A model generated the notes under the pieces. The model ran no database searches. It was not told the DNA's origin and was given only the letters and a program-made list of their open reading frames with translations. From Rugalucina vietnamica (taxonomy: Eukaryota > Mollusca > Bivalvia > Lucinida > Lucinidae), in assembly GCA_964017185.1 (NCBI GenBank), contig OZ024875.1, positions 65,777,043-65,841,042 of the forward strand: a DNA stretch of 64,000 nucleotides, given 5' to 3'. This document shows positions 1 through 11,182 of this stretch, piece after piece. Each line of letters starts with the position of its first letter. The stretch's first letter is position 1. The translations under genes were made by a program, and so were the position numbers.

Positions 1-355
1 TTACTACCTATGAAGTGACGGTGTTAGCCTTCAGTTAGATCATTGTCTGACCACCTGTTTAAACGTTTTTTTGAGAAAAATACCCTAGACAACACATTTC
101 TTATTCTTTAAATGCCACTGAACAGACTTCCTGTTTAAGATAATGGTTGAAGTAACGTGTGCTATGTAGGAATAAATACCAATTTCGAAGTTTGGCCAGC
201 GTCAAGTATAGGGTATGTATTTGTTTGAGTTTATACTAAGCTTTAAGCCCCCGAGGAGCTCCTGACATCATTTCGGGCTTGGGAGATAAGGTGTATCCAC
301 AGTCTGTATAATATTTCCTGAGGAAGATTATTAGTACGTACTTTACTTTGCGCTG
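1..355 (+). repeat. Dispersed block, copy 1 (matches 59043-59396)
   Basis: This block aligns nearly base for base with 59043-59396, with scattered substitutions and small indels. It is cut by the window start, so its left limit is unknown. It contains no convincing open reading frame. The second copy lies between the two LINE copies at 56-63 kb, so it may be part of a larger duplicated or mobile unit. Identity as a named element is unknown. Confidence 0.8.
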
Positions 356-2535
356 ATGTTACATGTATAAACAAATCCATATTAATATTTTTAATAATGA
401 TTATCACTTAAATTGCTTAAATTACACACTAATGCTAAAACAAGATTTATTCTGCGACACTTTTGATGTCTTGTGTTGACGTCGCGTTATTCTGTCGCTC
501 ATTATTGGATGCATCATGATAACAACATCAAATGATGTTCAGTATGAACCGCATTATATGACAACCCGTCTTCGGGGTTTCCGACAACGTCCGACACAAA
601 CCAGCCTATCCAGACACAGAAGAAAGCTAAGTATTACGAATCAAATAAGTAGAGGAATCGCACAACTTGCGTCTCTTGTGTCAGTTACTGCAAAGCTGAT
701 GCGCGTCTTTGTTATCGCACATGCGAAAATCCGACGCGGCTCAAATTGATCCCTGTAATATATCGTTTAATTATCTTTAGAACATTACTGCACGTGCCGC
801 AGAGAACGGGTTGTGGCGACCTCTTAGCAGTAGGTCCTAGCCCAGCTTGTAAAATGACAATGCTTTATCAATTCGTGTTCATAAATTCCACCTGTATGAT
901 TTCAATTATTTTCTTTTATATGACTCGAGGAATCATAATTAAGTCTCTTTAAGACACCAGATACCACAGTCTTGTACCAACGGCAAAAAAATAAAACTAA
1001 TGCTTCGGTGCATTATCTGCGCTTTAAGTAAATTTGACAATTTGATTTTTATAGTAAGGTAAAGTCCTAATAAATTATATAAAGATGCAATTTGCCTGAT
1101 CAAATTGTATTTCGTCTTATTTCTGCTTGTATCCTTTACAATGATAATGAACAGAAATTCAGCTAAACAATTCTTGATTAAATCTATCTGTATATATCTT
1201 TTAATAACACACAATGGCACTTACATGCCAATATTTCACGGGGATCACACATCAACGTTTTGTTATCGTTGCAAGATCATTGTTCATTTAATTTGTTTTA
1301 ATGTCATCTACGCGCGCCTCATGAGATATCATCTTTATCGCTTATGAATACAATACTCCTTAAACTGTTAAAATCCTACATAGGCAGGTGCGGATGATAA
1401 CGGACTAGGAAAAACAGGAATCAATCAGAATACCGTATCAATCCAATCAACGATTAATTTTTTGTATGAAATATTTGATGCTGGTTATTGCCTCTTCAAA
1501 GAATACATAGAGCTAAAAATACGATTAAATGCCCAAGAGATGTTTCATGTATAACGTGTGCAGCCTTAACCCTGTGCATCTACAAAATAGAGGGAGTGAT
1601 AGTGAGGCTTATGCGGTCATCACTTTATTTTTAAAAATCATACAAGCTCTATTTGTATTCAATTGTTTACGTATGACTATGGTTAGAAATGATGGCTTAT
1701 CAGAAATGGCTTATCAGAAATGATTTTTCTTCTGCAATCAAAAGCATGCATTCCTTTTTGGTTTGGGATATTTTATTTTATTTTATAAATTAAAACATAA
1801 CTTAATTACTTTAATGGAAGATATAGTCAGAATGATGTCAAGTATAACACATCTTAAGTAGAGTTTTAGATAATAAACTAATGAAAAATTTAGAAAGTGA
1901 AACTTGAATCTTGGAATCAAAATACCAAACTGTCAAGAAAAATACATTTACGGCACTAACTTTGGATTTCATCCATGTGTCAAATTGAAATCCAGCATCT
2001 AATTTTACCAAACATACCAATTTATTTTTCATAATGTAGTTTTTGTTACAGGCTTATTTCAGCGCAATACAACGATTAAATTTAAGCAGTTATTTACACG
2101 AATAATATTTCCACAGGGACTCTTTAACAAATCTAATAATATATGTAGTTTGTTCTTGTCTTTGGTTAGAATTCCCATAATTGAAATCATTCAAGTTATC
2201 CGAGGAGTTCATATTTCTCTTCAATTCTGTAATAAACTTGTGGATACTCTTTGATTTACGTGGCACGCGCAGTTAAAGAAGTTGAGAAGCTAAAACATCT
2301 TATTTTGTCTCGACTGACATTAGTACTGTCATGACAGATTAAACTTAAATCGAATCTACTTGGCACTAATGCTCTTCCGTAGTCACGTCTTGTCATAATC
2401 ATCGTGATTGACGAGTTAAATGTTTATCATCTGTAAAGAACAAAAAAAAATAAACTATTTGAGCCGCGGAAGAATTTGAGCTTCTGTTTGGTGCTACTTT
2501 AAATTAAGACCCTCCCTCAGTAAGCAATCTATTCA
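356..2535. other. Unassigned AT-rich DNA
   Basis: I see no recognisable gene, RNA or complete repeat here. Several open frames of 60-93 codons occur on both strands, but they overlap one another, have no domain-like composition and look like chance frames in AT-rich DNA. Confidence 0.5.
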
Positions 2536-3232
2536 GCAGTACAAGAAGCCAATGATCAGGAAAAGGCGCAATCAAAAATAATTTCCCACTCCAAAAACCG
2601 AAGTGGGAAAAAAAACTAAATTGACAATTAGATACTGTACTAAGAAAACATATTGTAAGCCGATTGAGAAGCTATTCCCCAATAGACGGCCACTCAGTTA
2701 CCTTAACCTAACTAAAACTAAAAACACAAGAATTCGCCACTAAGACATAAAACGATAAGAACCACAACAGAAGTATCGCCTTGGAACGATCAGTAATATA
2801 AAATTACTGGCGGGCTTAAACTAGTTTTGCATGTCAATAAAAAACTAAATTAACAATCAGGTACTTAGTCCATGAAAACATATCGTAAGCCGAATGAGCA
2901 GCTATTTTTCCAATTGGTGACCGCTCAATTACCTAAAAGAACCACCACAGAAGTATCGCCTTGGAACGATCAGTAATATAGAATAACTGGCGGGCTTAAA
3001 TCGATTTTACATGGCCATAACCTCACCTTCAGCTTCTGCAGTGGTTCATAACATTTAGTTAGTTCTTCGTTCCTCGTGTGAATCTCTAACTAGTATAGTC
3101 ACTGAATCACCAAGAACAAACAAATAAATCATGATAAACACCCTGACGAATTAAAAACGAGGACTCACAGATTGAGTAAGCTGCCCCGATGATGGAGATC
3201 CGTTGGCGCCGAATAACTTACTAACTCCGAAG
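2536..3232 (+). repeat. Repeat A copy, left part, with internal partial duplication
   Basis: Starts at the fixed terminus (GTACAAGAAG) and runs through the body to the CCGAATAACTTACTAACTCC segment. A second partial body (about 2838-2995) repeats the stretch ending in GGCGGGCTTAAA, so module 1 is partly duplicated in tandem. The copy is interrupted after 3232 by a separate insertion and resumes at 3646. Many substitutions relative to other copies suggest it is old. Confidence 0.8.
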
Positions 3233-3633
3233 TAGACGGAATATTTCCATCGGTATTCCGTTAGACCTCTCCATACCAGATATATGACGCAGATTAATAA
3301 AATATTCATGTTTTCTGTTGAAAATAATCACATACGTCTATAAATAGATAAGGGGAGACTACTGTAAAATATGAGACGAAAAAGTAGAAAATCGATTGCT
3401 ATTTGCAAATTTATTGAAATTCAGCAGGCTAACCAGATGTTTACTAAAAGATTTATGCATTTTCGAACAAAACATAACAAAATTTCTAACAATTATCACC
3501 AAATAAAGCAGCTATAAGCTTCTTACGAAATCCATAATCTGTTCGACCATAGTTTAAAGGCAACCTATGCTAAGCTGTCACGGGAGAGGAGCGAGGTCAC
3601 GAAGTGTATCGTAGTGCAGGTTAGCCAGCTGAT
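3233..3633. mobile_element. Unclassified 401-bp insertion with 12-bp target duplication
   Basis: Repeat A is split here. CTAACTCCGAAG occurs at 3221-3232 and again at 3634-3645, and removing the segment plus one copy restores continuity with intact repeat A copies such as those at 35.2 and 54.8 kb. No terminal inverted repeats, tRNA-like boxes or coding sequence were seen. A 12-bp duplication is typical of TPRT retroposition, but the family is not identified. Confidence 0.6.
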
Positions 3634-3889
3634 CTAACTCCGAAGCAAAGTTGGACCCCCGTGGGCCAAGCAACATACAAGAAGCTCCGGCCCTAACCAA
3701 CTAAACTGAATAGCTTTAAGTCGGGGCCATCATAGAGTCTGACGCCCGCTTCACCGGCGTGCAATTAAAGAAGGCAGCATAGTTATCAGCCATGATTGGG
3801 TTAAAACTAAGCATGCAGACTTTCGCATAACATTTAAGTTATAACATATACGTCTGTAAAGTGTAATGATTTTTTTCTGTACTGAACTT
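3634..3889 (+). repeat. Repeat A copy, distal part
   Basis: Continuation of the copy interrupted at 3233. It carries the distal module containing GGGGCCATCATAGAGTCTGA and ends at the TACTGAACTTT segment, matching the far end of the copies at 35.2 and 54.8 kb. Confidence 0.8.
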
Positions 3890-4690
3890 TCCTATAAGTT
3901 TCTTAAATTTGTAAACCAAGTCACCATAAAATTCTGGTTCCGAAAGGTCCTCACGTAAAAGCGTCTTTAATCCAACATTATATTTGGAAATCAATTCGTA
4001 GTGTCTATGATAAAATTTAGAAAATGTTTTTCGAAGTTTATGATACCGATAGCTACTAAGGCAGCTTAGTAGCGAGCTGCTCCCTCACCCCGGGTTTCCA
4101 CGCTGTTTGTTTAGATAGTTCGCATTTAATTTCAGGGACATATTTTCGATAATGATTGTGTCAGTCCCTGGTCATTGTTTACTTCTAATGCCTACTGTGC
4201 TCATATTTAATTTTAGCGTAATATTTGGCTCTTATCATTGCAGCTTTCTATTTTATCAAAACTTTGAATATTTGATGCTTATTCAAAGCAAAATTAAAAT
4301 AATATACTTTATGCCACCCAGTATTTGATTGTCTAGGATTTGGGGACAATTCAGTGAATGAATTCCTGTACAGTAATTATCTTGATTGATTAAAATTGTC
4401 ATCAATAGTATACTTTTCTTGTCCTGTTCTAAGTGATAAAGTTTTATTGCTTTTTAACATTAACTCATCCACTTTTATCATGTTTGGACATTTATATACA
4501 GTTGATAAACTGTGATAAAATGGATGCTAAATTCCATAAACATTCGAAACTGCTGAATGCATACAATATCTTCAAAGATATGGGAAATCCAAAAAATTTG
4601 ATTAATTTGTGAAATAAGATGTTATCTGTAACTTGGATGCATTCAACAGGTACGCATAAATTTTATATCATGGTTTATATCGATATAACT
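3890..4690. other. Unassigned AT-rich DNA
   Basis: No gene or repeat recognised. It contains a short inverted stretch around 4050-4082 (GCTACTAAGGCAGCTTAGTAGC) that could fold as a hairpin. Confidence 0.4.
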
Positions 4691-4727
4691 AATGAATAGC
4701 TACAAATGGGGGCCATCATAGAGTCTT
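4691..4727 (+). repeat. Repeat A short fragment
   Basis: About 37 bases matching only the distal module (AATGAATAGCT, then GGGGCCATCATAGAGTCT). An isolated internal fragment, probably the remains of a decayed or truncated copy. Confidence 0.55.
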
Positions 4728-4762
4728 CAAGTCATCTTCTAAACAATGTTCTAACTATTGCA

Positions 4763-4965
4763 CCCCGTGTAGGCATGTGTCTTTGATTTAGACTTGTGTA
4801 AAATTTTGAAATCGCAGTATATGTACGAGTATCTCGCTATCGTCGCCAGTTTATAAAGGGTACTTAATGAGGGCTTAGTTACCGAAATTGAGGAATATGA
4901 CCCGTACTACCTCTTTTGAAAGTTTTCACTGCTTCCAAAGGATCAAGCTTCTATATTTAATTCAT
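4763..4965 (+). repeat. Repeat B, diverged copy
   Basis: Aligns with the repeat B unit seen at 7866-8805 (opposite strand) and 38577-41172: the order of stall points TTTATAAAGGGT, ACCGAAATTG, ATATGACCC and CCAAAGGATCAA is preserved. It is more diverged than the other copies. Non-coding. Confidence 0.55.
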
Positions 4966-5031
4966 CATGCAAACATGTCCATATATTGACTACCCCTTTA
5001 ACCCAAATTTTATATAGAAAAATGGGGTGGA

Positions 5032-5185
5032 GGTTCTTTTTGTTTTATGTCTTGGTGTTTAAATTTTTTTGTGCTGTTGGCGCCTTATGTGTGTTTTCAT
5101 AGTTTTAGTTAAGTTAAGGTAACTGAGTGGCCACCTATTGGGAAAATAGCTGCTCATTCGGTTTACGATATATTTCCTGGTATAA
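5032..5185 (-). repeat. Repeat A, minus copy, first piece
   Basis: Reads in the inferred sense direction from GGTTCTTTTTGTTTTATGTC to TTCCTGGTATAA, then is interrupted by a plus-strand repeat A copy. It resumes at 5474. Confidence 0.85.
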
Positions 5186-5473
5186 AAAAGTACAAGTAGG
5201 CAGGAAAAGGCGCAATCAGAAAAAGACTCCCACTCCAAAAACCAAGGTGGGAAAAAACCAAACTAACAATCAGGTACTTATACCATGAAAACATTTCGTA
5301 AGCCGAATGAGCAGCTATTTTCCCAATAGGTGGCCACTCAGTTACCTTAACTTAACTAAAAATATGAAAACACACATAAGGCGCCAACAGCACAAAAATA
5401 TTTTAAACACCAAGACATAAAACAAAAAGAACCACCACAGAAGTATCGACTTGGAACGATCAGTAACACAAAG
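5186..5473 (+). repeat. Repeat A copy nested inside another repeat A
   Basis: A plus copy starting AAAAGTACAAGTAGG and ending AGTAACACAAAG. It is flanked by TATAA at 5181-5185 and 5474-5478. Removing the insertion and one TATAA rebuilds the host copy exactly (GGTATAAGTACCTG), so this is a clean self-insertion with a 5-bp target duplication. Its right end is truncated relative to longer copies, fixing the AAAAGTACAAG side as the constant terminus. Confidence 0.85.
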
Positions 5474-5580
5474 TATAAGTACCTGATTGTCAGTTTGTTT
5501 TTCCCCACCTCGGTTTTTGGAGTGGGAATCTTTTTTTGATTGCGCCTTTTCCTGATCTTTGCCTACTTATACCTTTTTAC
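5474..5580 (-). repeat. Repeat A, minus copy, second piece
   Basis: The remainder of the host copy interrupted at 5185. It ends with the fixed terminus CTTTGCCTACTTATACCTTT. It contains the conserved TTCCCAC/GTGGGAA hairpin. Confidence 0.85.
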
Positions 5581-6510
5581 AGGGGTATACGTATTTTTCT
5601 TTCTTTTAATCTCAAACATAGATTGGAGGCGGTTCTAACGTGTACCCACGATCTACAGTATGAGCAAAATTATTGAAAATATCGAAAATTTCCAACAAAA
5701 TTATCAATTTTTACAGCTGAAAAAAATTTCTATAAATTGCAAGGGCACGTTTTTGTAATGCACGCATCGTTTAATTACATTCTAAATGATGACCATTAGA
5801 TTGTTTGACTTATTTACAAATCTATTTCAAGATCACTTAGTCAAATTGCTCTGCGCTCTGAAAAAGCACAATTCACTTTATGTACATAGCTGTTCGTAGG
5901 AATAAATAATTTCGAGACATAATACATAAGAATATGAGAAGGTTAATTGCTTCGTCACTTTTTGTCATGTGTGGTCTCCTGGGAGGGGAAGCGTTTTCAG
6001 AAACAAACGGAATAACAAAGCAAATGTTTATCTACAAATTAAAAGTAATATTGAAAACAGAAATATCGACTGATGCTTTTCCTTAAAGGTTTCCGCAATC
6101 GACAGGCCCGTATGGGTTTTAATTCTGATTACATTCAGCAAATGTCAGTAGCTTCTGTTGTCATGGTTTAGCTTCAAGTATAATTTACAATTCTACTGTT
6201 GAGGCGAAAAACGCATATCGACTAATGTGGTATCTTTTTCAAAATTATATTTCGCTGCCTTGCTTTCTTAATTCCACTGTTCAAGTCTCTACCTATGTTT
6301 AAAGGTTGAACAACGGTTTGTCTCATTTCCTGTCAAAATACAAACAGAACACTCAAGACAGAGCTGTTTTAAAAGACGTTGAAAATCGAAGGAAGTCACA
6401 AAGGTTGACGACCCCGAAAAACCGCCGACACAGAGAGGATCATCGTAATGACAAGAAACAAATAATAAATAGAATAGCATTGATCCAGATTTACAATGCT
6501 AGATAATAAA
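5581..6510. other. Unassigned DNA; short repeats shared with 16.8, 41.8 and 54.2 kb
   Basis: The start (GGGGTATACG, then GGAGGCGGTTCTAACG at about 5583-5660) resembles stretches at 16.8 kb and 41.83 kb. A segment at about 5830-5895 (GATCACTTAGTCAAATTGCT) resembles 54195-54262. Two overlapping 63-66-codon frames at 6289-6506 lie on opposite strands and have no recognisable domain. Confidence 0.4.
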
Positions 6511-6801
6511 ACGGTACAAGTAGGTAACGATCAGCAAAAGGCACAACCAGAAAGAGATTCCCTCTCCAAAAACCAAGGTGAGAAAAATAAATCGACAATT
6601 ATGTACTTATACTTAGAAAACATATCGTAAGCCGAGTATAGCTATTTTCCAATAGGCGGTCACTCAGTTACCCGAACTAATAAGTACCGTATATGAAAAC
6701 GTACAAAAGGTTAAAACAGCACAAGAAACGACTCCAAAACATAGAACAAATAGAACCACAAGAGAAGTATCGCCTTGGAACGTTATGTTATATAAAACCG
6801 G
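6511..6801 (+). repeat. Repeat A copy
   Basis: Begins GGTACAAGTAGGTAACGATC and ends near ATAAAACCGG. Several substitutions and indels place it among the older copies. Confidence 0.8.
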
Positions 6802-6972
6802 TATTTATACGTTTTAAATGCATCTTTTAGGATGCTGTTTTCTCCGTCAGACTATCTAAGGTCTTCCTAAACGTGAAGGGAGGATTTCAATTCTGGGCCC
6901 ATGTGTCTAAATCAATGCCCCTCTGTCTTCTTAATGGAAGTATTATATGATAATTGTTGATGTTGCATATAT

Positions 6973-6993
6973 TAGGGGGCGGGGGGGGGGGGG
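6973..6993 (+). repeat. Poly(G) tract
   Basis: Nearly uninterrupted G run with a single C, ending in 13 G. A simple repeat that could be a G-quadruplex former or a length-variable site. Confidence 0.8.
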
Positions 6994-7015
6994 CGTAACA
7001 AACGTTGGAAGAACT

Positions 7016-7215
7016 TGTGGTCCAATCCCATTGCTTACATATTTATGTAGATGTGGCAATACAATATGTTTAAACTAAACCATTATATAGTGAAATCAAA
7101 CGCACAGATATACTCTGTGGTCCAATCCCATTGCTTACATATTTATGTAGATGTGGCAATACAATATATTTAAACTAAACCATTATATAGTGAAATCAAA
7201 CGCACAGATATACTC
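7016..7215 (+). repeat. Two tandem 100-bp units
   Basis: Two adjacent 100-bp copies starting TGTGGTCCAATCCC at 7016 and 7116. I see one substitution between them, so the duplication is recent. The next unit is cut off at TGTGT, where repeat A begins. Non-coding. Confidence 0.9.
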
Positions 7216-7503
7216 TGTGTTACTGGTCGTTCCAAGGCGATACTTCTGTAGTGGTTCTTTTTGTTTTATGTCTTGGTGTTTAAAATGTTTTTGTGTTGTT
7301 GGCGCCTTATGTGTGTTTTCATAGTTTTAGTTAAGGTAACTGAGTGGCCACCTATTGGGAAAATAGCTGCTCATTCGGCTTACGATATGTTTCATGGTAT
7401 AAGTACCTGATTGTTAGTTTGTTTTTTTCCCACCTCGGTTTTTGGAGTGGGAATCTTTTTCTGATTGCGCCTTTTCCTGATCTTTGCCAACTTGTACCTT
7501 TTC
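7216..7503 (-). repeat. Repeat A copy
   Basis: Reads in the inferred sense from TGTGTTACTGGTCGTTCC to the fixed terminus CCAACTTGTACCTTTTCC. The open frames at 7344-7845 run through it and into unrelated flank, so they are not genes. Confidence 0.85.
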
Positions 7504-7865
7504 CTAGTAAAAAATCCGGTAACAGTACTATGTTTCAACCACCCAACAGATAAACGAAAATTATATTTCATTTTTCGTCATTTTGAAATGTATAAAGTTC
7601 TTCGTTTGGACATGCTCAGTTTTAAACAAAGATGGTATATGGTAGATAGAGTACAAATGGGTGGGGGATCTGAAAGGTCAGTCCAGGCTAGTGGCGCGTC
7701 CATGTTGGCTTCCTTCGGATACAAGTGCAGTGTAAAAGCATCCGTGTTATGTATTTGTAAGTTTCTTACTTGGTATTTAGGGGTCATGGTGTCAATGCAG
7801 CGCCTCTGCAGCGTTCTCATTCTGCCCTATCCCCATCTGACATAATCTCTTAGAAGGACGAAAAC

Positions 7866-8805
7866 AAAATATAATTGTTAGATCCTTTGAAATCAGTAAA
7901 AAAAAAAAACATTGAAAGTGAAAAGGTGGGCCATATTGTACAATTTCGGGAAATGAACCTTCATCAGTGACCCTTTATAAAACTGGCAGCAAAAGCCAGA
8001 TATTATTGCTGCAATTTCAAGAATTTACACCAGTGTAGTCTTAATCAAAGACTCATATTCCCCAAAGGGCCAAATAATCAAAATACTGTTAAGAAGATGA
8101 TTCTTAACGTACAAAAATTTGAAATACTCCAAATATCCTCACTGATCCCAAAGGATCAAAAGAAAAATATAATCTGAACTATGGATGATGTACGGGGAGA
8201 CTTTTTAGGGCCGCCACACTGCACAACACCAGCTGCAGTAATAGCAAATAAAATATAATTGTTAGATCCTTTGAAATCAGTAAAAAAACATTGAAAGTGA
8301 AAAGGTGGGCCATATTGTACAATTTCGGGTAATGAACCTTCATCAGTGACCCTTTATAAAACTGGCAGCAAAAGCCAGATATTATTGCTGCAATTTCAAG
8401 AATTTACACCAGTGTAGTCTTAATCAAAGACTCATATTCCCAAAAGGGCCAAATAATCAAAATACTGTTAAGAAGATGATTCTTAACGTACAAAAATTTG
8501 AAATACTCCAAATATCCTCACTGATCCCAAAGGATCAAAAGAAAAATATAATCTGCACTATGGATGCTGTACGGGGAGACCTTTTAGGGCAGCCACACGG
8601 CACAACACCAGCTGCAGTAATAGCAAATAAAATATAATTGTTAGATCCTTTGAAATCAGTAACAAAACATTGAAAGTGAAAAGGTGGGCCATATTGTACA
8701 ATTTCGGGTAATGAACCTTCATCAGTGACCCTTTATAAAACTGGCAGCAAAAGCCAGATATTATTGCCGCAATTTCAAGAATTTACACCAGTGTAGTCTT
8801 AATAA
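7866..8805 (-). repeat. Repeat B tandem array, about 2.4 units of roughly 380 bp
   Basis: The start AAATATAATTGTTAGATCC recurs at 7867, 8251 and 8630, giving unit lengths of 384 and 379. Units are nearly identical. Each ends in a stretch with GGGGAGAC, GGGC and CACAACACCAGCTGCAGTAA. The same unit occurs in the opposite orientation at 38.6, 41.0 and 42.0 kb. Such tandem modules are typical of the core of pearl/Helentron-like non-autonomous elements, but no element ends were identified here. Confidence 0.85.
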
Positions 8806-8989
8806 TTTTACCTGTCTTTGTAATACAAATTTCAGGTTTGGTTTGGGAATAGAGTCCACAATGGTATAAGCATATTAAGCACAATGCAAAAATATGCAGA
8901 ATGCTAACAAGTTTTACAATTCTTACATCATTATGGGTCGTATTTTTAAAGAGGAGTCTATAGTCAATTTAAAATTGCTATGCACGTCA

Positions 8990-9340
8990 TTGATTCAGTT
9001 TGAAGCAAACTTCAGTTGCTCTGTCATGTCTAGTCTTGCTTAATACCAATGTTGAGAATTTCTGGCTATTAAATTGGTCCCGAGAGGCCTACGGGCATTT
9101 GGTTATTGCCAGGCATTTTCGTTCCCCAACAAAGATCTTTTTCACTTCCTGGATGGCGCGTGCAATATTGTGTACAGCCTAATTGCTTTTAATTTCAAAT
9201 GAGCGGAAATCTCAATAAACTCTTTATGAACGACCAAGAAACAAGACGCAATGTCAACATTATTACATTAGCTCATTGAATGCATTTAACACATGAGTTA
9301 TTTTGGCTTGATAATACCACAAGAAAAGGATCAGTTTTGT
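8990..9340 (+). repeat. Old dispersed repeat (related to 53220-53700)
   Basis: Patchy similarity to 53220-53700, strongest around 9198-9290 (TTCAAATGAGCG and TACATTAGCT stretches). The similarity is too decayed to define ends. A 60-codon frame at 9000-9182 shows no domain. Confidence 0.4.
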
Positions 9341-9375
9341 TATTGCTTTGGTCTTTAACTTTCCTTCCAATATAG

Positions 9376-9420
9376 AAAGGCACAAGTAGGCAACGATCAG
9401 GAAAAGGCCAATCGAAAAAT
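9376..9420 (+). repeat. Repeat A terminal fragment
   Basis: Only the fixed terminus is present (AGGCACAAGTAGGCAACGAT), about 45 bases, then unrelated sequence. This is a severely truncated copy, which fits truncation from the opposite end. Confidence 0.7.
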
Positions 9421-10636
9421 TCCTTTCGATATAGATTTACATTAACAGCTACTGGCCGGGGACAAATATTGGTTATTGTGTAGCCAACCGCAAATATTAG
9501 GCTGGTGCTTAACTTAAGTTGACCAGTTTAGATAAATTTGGGATTATTTGGTCCATTTGCTATTTGGATTTAGCATTTTAATTTCTCAAATAAACTCATT
9601 CCAAGACAGATAGCGATAATGGTATTTTCTTCTTAAGCAAAACACAGGAAATGCAAGACTGACATTTCTCCTATCTTTGGACGTCACAACGCCAACGGGC
9701 ATTGGTACAATATCATTTAACAGTCCTTTAAGTAGCACATTGCCTCCATATAACATTTCACCCGCCTTTACAGCGACAGTGAAGCGCAAAATATTTGCTG
9801 TAGAATTTAATATGAAAATAAACATATGTTGAAATCTAAGGAAAGATATTCTCTATACAGAGAAAAAGGCGTATTATTAATTAATAAAAGGCAAATTAAA
9901 AAGGGTAACAATACGAAACCCTAAAATTATTCAGCGGAAGCTAGCTCCTTATAGCCTCCCATGTACGTATCGCGTATCGTCAAATTTAGGGAAATAAATT
10001 TAGGCATCGATAACCATATGTTTTATTTTTCTTAACTTACTCTTTAATTCAAAGCTCAGCATCCTATTAACGTGTCATCAGCAGGTAAATTATGATATCG
10101 TGGTCGTGTTATATCATTGTATGATGTCAATAAAATCACCGTAAAGCTATGTGGATGTCGAAAACAATTACTATCATGTAGTAAATGGCGTCCGTTGCAG
10201 TTTGGAACTGTATCTTGTTGTCACGGCCATTTTTGTTTTCGAAAAAAAAAAAAAAAAAAAAAAACTATTCTAGCACATTTTGTCATTGAATTTAACAAGC
10301 TAGAATATACATAATTAGATAAGAGTCTAAACAGTTTTACATTTAAGTTGCACCCATGGAATAAATTCCGAAAATTGCGAATAATAATGAGATAAAAATC
10401 AGCATGCACAGTAGACCAGTATAAATTGTGTTATAGTAGTACATTTTGTGCTGCTTCTAGAAAAGACGTAGAAATAGAATTTTATTGTTTCAATATGATT
10501 CTTCCGAATGTTTAATCTATTTTACACGTTTCTGAGCAACAATTACAAAAGACTGATACCATACAAAAACCTAACTAAGTGAACTGTAACATATTGGATT
10601 GTCGCTGTTTCAATAAAACTTCCATTATTTCATTAG
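9421..10636. other. Unassigned AT-rich DNA with poly(A) tract
   Basis: No gene recognised. A run of about 22 A lies at 10242-10264. The 79-codon minus-strand frame at 9586-9825 has no recognisable domain and no neighbouring gene structure. Confidence 0.4.
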
Positions 10637-10750
10637 GAAAAGGGTAAAAGAAGGCAACGATCAGAAAAAGGCGCAATCGGAAAGAAATTCCCACTCCAAA
10701 AACCTAGGTGAAAAAAAACAACAAATAAACAATTAGGCACTAATACTTAG
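10637..10750 (+). repeat. Repeat A plus copy, first piece
   Basis: Starts AAAAGGGTAAAAGAAGGC, then follows the body to AATACTTAG, where a minus-strand repeat A copy interrupts it. It resumes at 11020. Confidence 0.7.
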
Positions 10751-11019
10751 ATGATGGTGAGGTTAGGGCCCTGTACCACCGGTTTAGGGCCCCCCCCACC
10801 CCTAGTAGTTTTATATTATTGATCGTTCCAAGGAAATGTACGCTTTCATAGTTGTATTTAATTTCGGGTAACCGAGTAGCCGCCGGCTCACTAGGCTTAC
10901 GATATGTTATCTAATTATAAGTACCTAATTGTCAATTTGGTTTTTTCCCACTTGGTTTGGGAAGTGGAAATTCCTTTATGATTGCGCCTTTTCCGGGTCA
11001 TTGCGTACTTGTACCTTTA
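10751..11019 (-). repeat. Repeat A minus copy nested in a plus copy
   Basis: Reads from GATGGTGAGGTTAGGGCC, through a degenerate ACCGGTTTAGGGCC region, to the fixed terminus GCGTACTTGTACCTTTA. It sits between two pieces of one plus copy, so it is a second self-insertion. The target duplication is not clear. Confidence 0.7.
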
Positions 11020-11182
11020 AAGAAGTATATCGTAAGCCGAGCGAGCCGCTATTTCCCTATAGCCGGCCACTAAGTTACCCGAACTTAACTAAAACTATGA
11101 AAACATACATAAGGTTCAAACAGTACTAAAATTAATTGTTCTACGACATAAGAACAACGCGCTCACTTATGGAATGATCATA
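11020..11182 (+). repeat. Repeat A plus copy, second piece
   Basis: Picks up at ATATCGTAAGCCGAGCGAG and continues to the degenerate GGAATGATCATATAG end. Highly diverged toward its right end. Confidence 0.65.

Noticed and set aside
7465-7845. 126-codon plus-strand frame
   Set aside because: Begins in repeat A and ends in unrelated sequence; the opposite strand is also open there.
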